Of a DNA stretch of 18,184 nucleotides, positions 8,885 through 15,305 are shown in pieces. The stretch is from contig DATBFY010000330.1 in the NCBI GenBank assembly GCA_036558265.1, positions 1-18,184 on the forward strand. The letters run 5' to 3'. Under the pieces are notes generated by a model. That model did not search any database. It worked only from the letters and a program-made list of their open reading frames with translations, and was not told the origin of the DNA. The DNA is from RYN-433 sp036558265. Its GTDB lineage: Bacteria; Planctomycetota; Phycisphaerae; Tepidisphaerales; Tepidisphaeraceae. The number at the start of each line of letters is the position of its first letter. Within the stretch, counting starts at the first letter, position 1. The position numbers and the translations under genes are program-made.

Positions 8885-11347
8885 ATGAATTACGACGACC
8901 CCAAGCTGACCACTTACGCCCTGGGCGAATTGGACGAATCCGACCGGGCCGAAGTCGAGGCGTTTATCGCCCGCGACGAGGCGGCCCGGCGCTTCGTCGA
9001 GGAAACCCGACAGACCGTCGCACTGCTGAGCCAGGGGTTGCAATCCGTCGAACTGCCCAGCCTGACCGACTCGCAGCGCGAGGCGATCCGGACGGCTGCG
9101 ACGGACGGACCCAGACGACTGGATTACGCGACGCCAGCCGGGCGATCGAGGCGGATCTGGGCGCGCTGGGCGCTGGCGACGGCGGCGTGCGCGGCGATTG
9201 CCTCGGCGACGTTTTTCGGGCGGTCGATGCAGAAGGCGCGGATGCAGCAGGTGGCCGTGAACAGCGTTGCCCCGTCATCGCAGCCTCAGAATCCGACTGA
9301 CTACTGGGGAGAAACGGCCGACGGAAAGGGGTGGGACAGGCAACGCCTCTACATGAAGCAGCTCAGCGCCAACACCCGGCCCATGGTCCCAGCGGACGGG
9401 GAGCGCTACTCCTGGGCCGCACCGCAACCGCCGCAGCAACCGCTGGACGCGCTTCAGCAGCACGCGGCAAGTTTAGGCGGCGGCAACGGAGGCGGGCAGC
9501 TCGGGCGAACCGGAGGCGGACGCGGCGGGATGGTACGATCCTACACGCGCGGACTTAACGACGGTCTGGGAACCGGGGCGGCACTGAACAAGGAATATAA
9601 AGTTCCGGCCCAGGCCGGGGGACAGCCCCGTCCTGAGTACGACTTCGGTTCCGCTGCATCGACGTTCAGTCTGAGTCAACCGGCGCCGACTGCGGTTGTC
9701 GGGGGAAAGGCGAACGCGCCGGTGGCCCGATTCGACACACAACTCCAGACCGCCCGCGAAGCCCTGGCGCGCAAGGACGTGGACGGCGCTCGCGCCGCGC
9801 TGGTCGAAGCCCGCAAGAGCGTCAGCGAGGTGTCCGGCGATACCCTGTCGGACCAGGAGCGGAAGCAGGCGCTTTTGGCGCTTCGCCAGGTCGAGGCCGG
9901 CGTCCCCGGCACCGAGTCCTACGCCGCCATCGGCGACAATCCGTTCACCGCCGTCGTCGATCAGCCGCTCTCCACCTTTTCGATCGACGTGGACACGGCG
10001 TCGTACTCGAACGTGCGGCGGTTCATCAACCAGGGACAACTCCCGCCGCCCGATGCCGTGCGGATCGAGGAGATGCTCAATTATTTCCCGTACCAGTACG
10101 AGACGCCCAAGCCGGATGACAAGGAGCCGTTCAAGGCGGCTGTCGAGGTGGCGGGGTGCCCGTGGAACTCCGCCCATCGCCTGGCGCGGGTGGCCATCAA
10201 GGGCAAGGAGATCGCCCACGACAAGCGGCCGGTCTCGAACCTGGTGTTCCTCATCGACGTCTCGGGCTCGATGAACGAGCCGCGCAAGCTGCCGCTGGTG
10301 AAGGAAGGCCTCAAGCTGCTCGTCAACGAGCTGACCGAAAATGATCGAATTTCGATCGTGGTTTATGCGGGAAATGCCGGCCTGGTGCTCCCCTCGACCT
10401 GCGCCGACCCCAAGAGCAAGGACACGATCCTGGCGGCGATCGACAACCTGTCGGCCGGCGGATCGACCAACGGCGGCCAGGGGATCGAGCTGGCCTACCA
10501 TCTGGCGACCGACAACTTCATCAAGGGCGGCACCAACCGCGTGCTGCTGGCGACCGATGGCGACTGGAACGTCGGCATCACCGATCAGACGTCGCTGACC
10601 CACCTGATCGAAGACAAGGCCAAGTCGGGCGTGTTCCTCTCGGTATTGGGCTTTGGCTTTGGGAACCTCAAGGACTCGACGATGGAGAAACTGGCCGACA
10701 AGGGCAACGGCCACTACGCCTACATCGACGACCTGAAGGAGGCCCGCAAGGTGCTGGTCGAGGAGATGAGCGGCACGCTGGTGACGATCGCCAAGGACGT
10801 GAAGATCCAGATCGAGTTCAACCCGGCCAAGGTGGCAAGCTACCGCCTGATCGGCTACGAGAACCGCATGCTCCGCAAGGAGGACTTCAACAATGACAAG
10901 ATCGACGCCGGCGAGATCGGGGCGGGCCACTGCGTGACGGCGCTCTACGAGATCGCGCCGGCAACCGGGCAGACGAAGGCGCCGACGACCCGCCCCGCGG
11001 CGAGTCCCGAAATTGATCCGCTGAAGTACCAGAAACACGAGCTGATCAATTCGCCGGAACTGCTGACCTTGAAGCTGCGCTACAAGCAGCCCGACGGCGA
11101 TACGTCGAAGCTCATTCAAACGGCTGTCACCGACGGCGGGCTCTCCTACGGCAAGGCCTCGGTGGACTTCAAGTTCGCCGCCGCTGTTGCCGAGTACGGG
11201 ATGATCCTCCGCAACTCGCCGAACAAGGGCTCGGCCTCGCTCGACGCCGTTCTGGAACTGGCGGATGAAGGCAAGGGCAAGGACGAGAAGGGCTATCGCG
11301 CCGGTTTCGTGGAACTGGCCAGGAAGACCAAAGCACTGGTCAAATAA
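8885..11347 (+). CDS. Membrane YfbK-type VWA protein with an anti-sigma-like N-terminal domain
   Basis: An 820-residue protein. Residues 1-75 (KLTTYALGELDESDRAEVEA and after) resemble the short helical, zinc-free N-terminus of planctomycete anti-sigma proteins. A single membrane segment follows at about 91-112. Residues 115-280 are a Gln/Gly/Pro-rich linker, and 282-340 a predicted helical region. The YfbK N-terminal signature is at about 350-440 (DNPFTAVVDQPLSTFSIDVD, TASYSNVRRFINQGQLPPPD). The VWA domain is at about 450-625 with an intact MIDAS: DVSGS (D458, S460, S462), T528 and D558. A YfbK-type C-terminal domain (DUF3520-like) runs to the end. The start has ACGGAG 7 bases upstream. The VWA part should face the periplasm and the N-terminus the cytoplasm. 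Being in an operon with the sigma factor suggests a one-protein sensor/anti-sigma. The family is certain; the anti-sigma role is inferred. Confidence 0.92.
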   Translation: MNYDDPKLTTYALGELDESDRAEVEAFIARDEAARRFVEETRQTVALLSQGLQSVELPSLTDSQREAIRTAATDGPRRLDYATPAGRSRRIWARWALATAACAAIASATFFGRSMQKARMQQVAVNSVAPSSQPQNPTDYWGETADGKGWDRQRLYMKQLSANTRPMVPADGERYSWAAPQPPQQPLDALQQHAASLGGGNGGGQLGRTGGGRGGMVRSYTRGLNDGLGTGAALNKEYKVPAQAGGQPRPEYDFGSAASTFSLSQPAPTAVVGGKANAPVARFDTQLQTAREALARKDVDGARAALVEARKSVSEVSGDTLSDQERKQALLALRQVEAGVPGTESYAAIGDNPFTAVVDQPLSTFSIDVDTASYSNVRRFINQGQLPPPDAVRIEEMLNYFPYQYETPKPDDKEPFKAAVEVAGCPWNSAHRLARVAIKGKEIAHDKRPVSNLVFLIDVSGSMNEPRKLPLVKEGLKLLVNELTENDRISIVVYAGNAGLVLPSTCADPKSKDTILAAIDNLSAGGSTNGGQGIELAYHLATDNFIKGGTNRVLLATDGDWNVGITDQTSLTHLIEDKAKSGVFLSVLGFGFGNLKDSTMEKLADKGNGHYAYIDDLKEARKVLVEEMSGTLVTIAKDVKIQIEFNPAKVASYRLIGYENRMLRKEDFNNDKIDAGEIGAGHCVTALYEIAPATGQTKAPTTRPAASPEIDPLKYQKHELINSPELLTLKLRYKQPDGDTSKLIQTAVTDGGLSYGKASVDFKFAAAVAEYGMILRNSPNKGSASLDAVLELADEGKGKDEKGYRAGFVELARKTKALVK

Positions 11348-11368
11348 TGACTTTGCAACCGGGGGGGA

Positions 11369-11459
11369 GTCGCCGCGGTGAGCCGCTCGCGCGAATCGTC
11401 GCGGATCAAGGACAGAAGACCCCCTTGATCCGCTTCGCGCAGCGGCTCACCGTGCCGAC
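11369..11459. repeat. Large imperfect palindrome downstream of the VWA gene
   Basis: The arms 11369-11411 and 11423-11459 are inverted copies with an 11-base loop. The best-matched blocks are CGGTGAGCCGCT, GCGCGAA and GCGGATCAAGG, each mirrored in the right arm. The left arm carries a 1-base and a 5-base insertion relative to the right. It starts about 20 bases after the VWA stop codon. It could fold into a transcript-end hairpin but lacks a T-tract. An extragenic palindromic element is equally possible. Confidence 0.8.
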
Positions 11460-11607
11460 GCAGCTTATCAAGGGGTGGGAGCTCGATGCGGGGGAACCGC
11501 CAGTGTTGCGCGTCTCAACCTTAAATTGGGAATTCTTTGCATCCGCTGGTTTTTCACCGCCCATTTTGCCATCGTTTGGACTATGCTGGTCGGGCGAACT
11601 AAGGAAA

Positions 11608-11643
11608 ACCGGAAGGCGGGCCCTTTCGGTCCGTCGCCCCGGT
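11608..11643 (+). promoter_or_regulatory. 5'-leader hairpin in front of the response regulator gene
   Basis: A stacked hairpin can form: outer stem ACCGG (11608-11612) with CCGGT (11639-11643), GG with CC (11615-11616 with 11637-11638), and inner stem CGGGCC with GGTCCG around a CTTTC loop. It ends 7 bases before the AAGGAGG ribosome binding site at 11651-11657. It matches no riboswitch class I recognise. Confidence 0.4.
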
Positions 11644-11668
11644 GTGTGCAAAGGAGGCCGAATTTCCC

Positions 11669-12190
11669 ATGCCCACCATCCTGATCGTCGATGACGAAGC
11701 CGACTGCCGCAACCCGCTGACCCGTCTCTTGCAGATCGAAGGATACGAGATCGTCCAGGCGCAGGACGGGCTGGAGGCTCTTCAGCGGCTGGAAGAGCAG
11801 AAGATCGACCTGATCCTGCTGGACCTGTTGATGCCGCGGATGGACGGGGTGGCGTTCCTGGAGCGGATGCGGGGGGACGGGCGGTTCAGCGGCCTGCCGG
11901 TCTTCCTGGTGACGGCCGTTCACGACCCGCGGCAGCTCGACCGTGCGAAAGCGCTGGGGATCACCGAGTACCTGTTCAAGGGGGACGTGCCGTTCATGCG
12001 GATGCTCGAGCTGATCAAGAAGACGCTGGGCGAGCCTTACACCCCGATCCGCCGGGGCCGGCGTCCCAAGAACCCGCAGACCCAGCAACCTCCCGACGCC
12101 GAGGCGGCGGGGACAAAAAAGGCGGCGCGGCGGGACCTGGATCCGTTCGACGAGGACGAGACGGCGGACGCGGAGTTTTTGAGGGATTGA
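11669..12190 (+). CDS. Single-domain response regulator (receiver domain with charged tail)
   Basis: A 173-residue protein with one receiver (CheY-like) domain at about 1-122. The acidic pocket is D8-D9, the phosphoacceptor D52 (LILLDLLMP), the switch Thr T82 (FLVTAV) and the conserved Lys K104 (LFKGD). Residues 124-173 are a Pro/Arg/Lys-rich then acidic tail, probably disordered, with no DNA-binding or enzymatic output domain. It should therefore act by protein-protein contact in the cytoplasm. The ATG at 11669 was chosen over an in-frame GTG at 11642: AAGGAGG at 11651-11657 precedes it by 11 bases, and the protein then begins directly at the first beta strand (TILIVDDE). No histidine kinase is nearby, so the partner is encoded elsewhere. 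It is convergent with the antitoxin gene. Confidence 0.93.
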   Translation: MPTILIVDDEADCRNPLTRLLQIEGYEIVQAQDGLEALQRLEEQKIDLILLDLLMPRMDGVAFLERMRGDGRFSGLPVFLVTAVHDPRQLDRAKALGITEYLFKGDVPFMRMLELIKKTLGEPYTPIRRGRRPKNPQTQQPPDAEAAGTKKAARRDLDPFDEDETADAEFLRD

Positions 12191-12224
12191 AGTCTTCGGG
12201 TCGACGGGGGATAGGCGACTTCAA
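12187..12224. terminator. Possible bidirectional terminator hairpin between convergent genes
   Basis: TTGAAGTC (12187-12194) and GACTTCAA (12217-12224) form a perfect 8-bp inverted repeat with a 22-base loop. It spans the stop codons of the response regulator and of the convergent antitoxin gene. The loop is long and there is no T-tract, so termination is only a suggestion from position. Confidence 0.3.
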
Positions 12225-12589
12225 GCGTGCGCCAGTTGCTCTTTGACTGCGTTGCGGATGAGGCCCATCCAATAGTGCGGATTCGAATTCATTTCGTCCA
12301 TCAGCCGTCGGGCCGGACCGGGCACGGGACGATCCGCTTGCTCCCAGGATTGAATAGTCTTTGTAGAGACGGCCATCAATTGGGCGAAGATTGCCTGGCT
12401 GACTCGCAGCATCTCGCGCGTGCGCTTCACGTCCCGCGGGCCGTACTCGGAGGGTTGTAGGTTCAGGCGGATCGTCCGCAGGGTGATGGGCTCGCCACGC
12501 TCGACCGATTGGAAGAAGTCCGTCAATCCGTGGAGGACTTCGTCTCCGAACGTCGTCTCCTTTTTGATCTTCCTGCGCTTCATGTCCAT
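12221..12589 (-). CDS. XRE-family antitoxin (HigA-like) of a type II toxin-antitoxin pair
   Basis: A 122-residue protein with a lambda-repressor-type helix-turn-helix at about 51-105 (YGPRDVKRTREMLRVSQAIF, then the recognition helix VSTKTIQSWEQADRPVPGPA). The first 50 residues are a charged segment likely to wrap the toxin. HigA-type antitoxins neutralise a RelE-fold toxin and repress their own promoter. The start codon lies 4 bases after the toxin stop codon, so the two genes are translationally linked in toxin-first order, as in higBA. The frame is intact although the toxin gene is frameshifted. The ATG at 12589 gives MDMKRRK; the second ATG at 12583 is a possible alternative. Confidence 0.85.
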   Translation of the reverse strand: MDMKRRKIKKETTFGDEVLHGLTDFFQSVERGEPITLRTIRLNLQPSEYGPRDVKRTREMLRVSQAIFAQLMAVSTKTIQSWEQADRPVPGPARRLMDEMNSNPHYWMGLIRNAVKEQLAHA

Positions 12590-12593
12590 CTCG

Positions 12594-13011
12594 CTAATTC
12601 TGAGCGACCCATTCCCGCAGGCGGTCGATCGCCTGTTTCATCTGCGCTTTTTGCGCGGGCGGGATGGTTGCCTGGTCCTTCTTGGCATAAACGGCTATCA
12701 GTCCGATGACCACCGAATTCCTCGAAGTAAACGTACCTAATTCGAAACGATCCGCTCTTGCCGCGGTTGGACTTGGACTTGGCAAAACGGACTTTTCTAA
12801 GGCCGCCCGTGCCGCTGACGACGGGCCAGCGATCCGGAGCGGCCGTCAACGCAAGTTGCAGCGCGCGAAGGTCATCATCCGTCAGGCCAAGGTGGATCCA
12901 CTTGGCTCGGAAATAGGGCAGTTCGATGAATCGTTTCCAGTCTTCCAGTGGTCCGGTGGCCGTCACATGAACGATAATGTCATCGGTCGAGTGCTTCTTC
13001 GGACTCGGCAT
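12594..13011 (-). pseudogene. RelE/HigB-like toxin gene with a one-base frameshift
   Basis: The start at 13011 (GAAGG just upstream) encodes about 100 residues of a RelE-fold toxin, with GTGGLRKVRF and SGSFRIRYVYFEEFG. The expected C-terminal part (VIGLIAVYAKKDQATIPPAQ and on to REWVAQN) follows in another frame. Dropping one base in the GGTGGTC stretch near 12709-12714 restores a 138-residue protein ending in TAG at 12594, 4 bases before the antitoxin start. Without that correction, translation leaves the toxin frame near residue 100 and ends at 12580 inside the antitoxin gene. The result would be a C-terminus unrelated to the family and loss of the region that usually completes the RNase active site. 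A sequencing error is possible. A toxin and antitoxin order like higBA and an intact promoter support a recently active locus. Confidence 0.8.
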
Positions 13012-13050
13012 CCATCCTTCTCCCTATCGTCCGCATGGAGGGCTTACTTC

Positions 13051-13078
13051 ATTCTATACCACTGCGTGGTATAGTCAA
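13051..13078 (-). promoter_or_regulatory. Sigma70-like promoter of the toxin-antitoxin operon
   Basis: On the minus strand, TTGACT (13078-13073) and TAGAAT (13056-13051) are separated by 16 bases, and each matches five of six consensus positions. The expected transcript would start near 13044, about 33 bases before the toxin start codon. This is the best-matched promoter in the window. Confidence 0.75.
13054..13074. promoter_or_regulatory. Palindromic operator for the antitoxin
   Basis: CTATACCAC, a 3-base spacer, then GTGGTATAG form a perfect 9-bp inverted repeat. It covers the whole spacer and touches both promoter boxes. XRE antitoxins usually bind such palindromes in their own promoter, so bound antitoxin would block polymerase. 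Binding is inferred from position. Confidence 0.7.
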
Positions 13079-13107
13079 AATGACAGCCGCAGAATTCCAA
13101 GCACGGT

Positions 13108-15138
13108 TTATTCGCAACGAATCACCTGCGTATACGCCCCATCCCGCGCAACGTCCCAGACTTCAAGGCGGACCCATTTCGCGCCCTTGTCCTCGATCGG
13201 CCAGTCGAAGCGCTGGCGGCCCATCTCCTGCGACTGCGATAGATCGATCCGCTGGCGTTTGGTCGTGGCGCCGTCGCCGGTGATGATCTCGGCGAAGCTC
13301 AGGGGCAGGGTCCATTCGAGGTCTGCTGAGATCCGGCCGTTCTTGACCTCGTACGATGGGATCAGGATCTCTCCCGTGGTGGTGAAGAAGTCGCCGCGGC
13401 GGAGCACGTCGAGCACGCCCGACCAGTCGTCCACCGTCGGGCGCTGGGGCAGGCGGAGGTAATTGACGTTCATGTGTCCCCAGAGCTCGTGGGTGTGGTC
13501 GATCTCGAAGACGTCCACCTCGCCGGGCAGACGCTTGAAATCGTAATGGCCTGCGACCGCCCAGTTGCTCATGTCGTCGAGCAGGTCGAGGCACCGTTTG
13601 CCGAGGCGGTCGTTGGCGAGGTTGCCGGGCATGGCCTTCCACGCGGCGCCCAGCCACAGGTCGCCCTTGAACCAGGGCTGATCCTTGAAGGCATCGGGCG
13701 TGGCGAAGCTGGCCTTGATGCGGGGGTGGGTGCTCCAGGCCACTCCTTTTTCTTCGCGCAGGAGGCGGATCATGTCGTCGCGGTCGCCGACGTGATAGAC
13801 CCTGCCGAAGCCGGGGACGTCCTGGCTGAACGGCACGCCCGGGCCGCGCACCCAGGTCAGGTAAACGGGCTTGGGAAAGAGGTACATCCAGTGGCCGGGG
13901 TGGATGCCCTGGGCGGGAGGCCAGGGCTCGGCCATGTAGCGGCTGCCCTCTTCGCCGGGGATGAGCAGAACGCGGTCGTCGGAGTATTTGCGGCAGAGGT
14001 CGAACATGGCCTTGACCTCGGCGAGGCGCGTGGGGCCGGGGTCGTTGAAGTGACCGTCGCCGTGGAACTCGGCGAGGTGCACCAGGTCCACGCCCATGTC
14101 ACGGAAGACGCGGGCGAACTCGCCGGCGGTCGATTTGCCGGTCATCTCGTTGACGGCGAGCTTTGCGTGGTAGTGACTGGTGAAGGTCAGGCGGCCTTCG
14201 AGGGGTTTGAAGTGGTCGCCGCGAGTGTAGCGCTTGACGGATTCGATCGCCTGTTCGGCGTTGCCCCTGGTCGCGAGGAGGAAGAGGTCCATGCGCTGCC
14301 GTTTGCCGTCGGGCGCATCGAACCAGGGGACGAACGCGCCGCCGCCCGTGGGGTCCTGGCGAAGTCCGAAGCGGCCGTCGCCGTACTGGGCGAACTTGAA
14401 ATTGTTGGTCCAGTCGCGCGGGAAGAAGAAGGCGTGCGGGGCGGGAAAGACGGCGAGGTTGCCCGAGTCGCCTTCGGCGACGATCGTGCGCCACTTAACG
14501 GCAACGGGGTTGGCGCCCGGCGTGCCCGAGCCGACGCGGTGCATTTGGCCTTCGACATCGGCGTAGGCGAGGCGCGTCGGGGCTGCGCGGAGAACGGCAT
14601 CGTAGATGTACGCCAGATCTTTGCCGGTCGGCGTCATCGCCGCCTGCACGTGAACCAGGGGGCTGCCGGCGTAGAGGTGGATCTCGAGGTCGCCGCTGAA
14701 CGGCCCGGCGGAGAGTTTTGAGATGCGAATGGTGGCGTGTCGGCCGGTGGATTCGATGGCGGCCGACTGGCGGTCGAGCGTGGCGGGGAATCGTTCGAAC
14801 GGGCGGCTGGCGGGCTTGTCGAAGAAGACGTAACCGAACCGCTCGGCGGGACCGGTCGGGACCTTGCGCGAGCCGACGGTCAGCGCGTACTCGACGTCGG
14901 CGTCCTTGAGGACTGGTGTGCCGTCGATATCGATCGACGAGAGGAGCGGGGCGTCTTTGGAGAGGGCGAGCGTCAGGCCAAGACGATTCTCACCGGCCTG
15001 CCACTGGGCGCGCAGGCCCTGGGGCGTCGGATCGATCTGGATGCCGCAGGCGGGGTCGTAGTGGGCGCGGTCGATCGGGATGGCGGCGGCCGGTGGAACT
15101 AGCATGATGGTCGCCCAGGCAAGCAAGAGATGTCGCAT
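13108..15138 (-). CDS. Exported PHP-fold metallohydrolase-like protein (CehA/McbA-like)
   Basis: A 676-residue protein with a signal peptide at about 1-19 (LLLAWATIMLVPPAAA), so probably periplasmic or secreted. Residues 20-310 form a beta-rich region of unknown family. Residues 315-590 carry a metal-binding pattern like PHP hydrolases: TSHYHAKL (H322, H324), HLAEFHGDGHF (E357, H359, H363), PGEEGSRY (E396, E397), WSTHPR (H471) and FEIDHTHELWGH (H548, H550). The GDFFTTTGE motif (582-590) resembles the end of CehA/McbA-type domains. The last 85 residues are beta-rich. The substrate is unknown. The ATG at 15138 has no clear ribosome binding site but directly precedes the signal peptide. It is divergent from the PA14 gene at 15306 and upstream of, but not obviously in an operon with, the toxin-antitoxin locus. 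Confidence in the PHP-like assignment is moderate. Confidence 0.8.
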   Translation of the reverse strand: MRHLLLAWATIMLVPPAAAIPIDRAHYDPACGIQIDPTPQGLRAQWQAGENRLGLTLALSKDAPLLSSIDIDGTPVLKDADVEYALTVGSRKVPTGPAERFGYVFFDKPASRPFERFPATLDRQSAAIESTGRHATIRISKLSAGPFSGDLEIHLYAGSPLVHVQAAMTPTGKDLAYIYDAVLRAAPTRLAYADVEGQMHRVGSGTPGANPVAVKWRTIVAEGDSGNLAVFPAPHAFFFPRDWTNNFKFAQYGDGRFGLRQDPTGGGAFVPWFDAPDGKRQRMDLFLLATRGNAEQAIESVKRYTRGDHFKPLEGRLTFTSHYHAKLAVNEMTGKSTAGEFARVFRDMGVDLVHLAEFHGDGHFNDPGPTRLAEVKAMFDLCRKYSDDRVLLIPGEEGSRYMAEPWPPAQGIHPGHWMYLFPKPVYLTWVRGPGVPFSQDVPGFGRVYHVGDRDDMIRLLREEKGVAWSTHPRIKASFATPDAFKDQPWFKGDLWLGAAWKAMPGNLANDRLGKRCLDLLDDMSNWAVAGHYDFKRLPGEVDVFEIDHTHELWGHMNVNYLRLPQRPTVDDWSGVLDVLRRGDFFTTTGEILIPSYEVKNGRISADLEWTLPLSFAEIITGDGATTKRQRIDLSQSQEMGRQRFDWPIEDKGAKWVRLEVWDVARDGAYTQVIRCE

Positions 15139-15183
15139 CGTGGCATTCTACACGTAGGGTTGGCGGGGCGTGACGGGGATCGC

Positions 15184-15211
15184 CACTGGCAAGCCGGAGA
15201 GCTTGCCAGTG
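15184..15211. repeat. Perfect short inverted repeat in a divergent promoter region
   Basis: CACTGGCAAGC, a 6-base loop, then GCTTGCCAGTG form an 11-bp perfect stem. It lies between the divergent metallohydrolase and PA14 genes, so it is not a transcript terminator for either. The right arm continues GTGCCAC, the same end seen in the element at 17355. Confidence 0.8.
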
Positions 15212-15305
15212 CCACCCATCCCGGCGCCCTGTTACGGAAGGTGATGTGTGAGCCCGTCCTGCGGATGAACATTCACAGGTGCGGCGGGTAGAACCGTTGC
15301 CGCTT

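Larger units (their letters stand above)
11348..11668. other. Non-coding stretch between the VWA and response regulator genes
   Basis: This 321-base interval holds the large palindrome, then a less GC-rich stretch (about 11515-11590) that may hold the response regulator promoter, then a hairpin and a strong ribosome binding site. No convincing -35/-10 pair was found. The open frame that starts on TAATG at the VWA stop crosses the palindrome and the ribosome binding site and does not look like protein. Confidence 0.6.

Noticed and set aside
9473..11119. Long open frame opposite the VWA gene
   Set aside because: Composition is not protein-like and the sense strand encodes an intact YfbK-type VWA protein with its MIDAS motif.
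11347..11694. Open frame beginning on TAATG at the VWA stop codon, suggesting translational coupling
   Set aside because: It runs through the large palindrome, the leader hairpin and the response regulator ribosome binding site, and looks like no protein family.
13474..14721. Long plus-strand frame opposite the metallohydrolase gene
   Set aside because: No ribosome binding site or family; the minus strand carries a signal peptide and a full set of metal-binding motifs.
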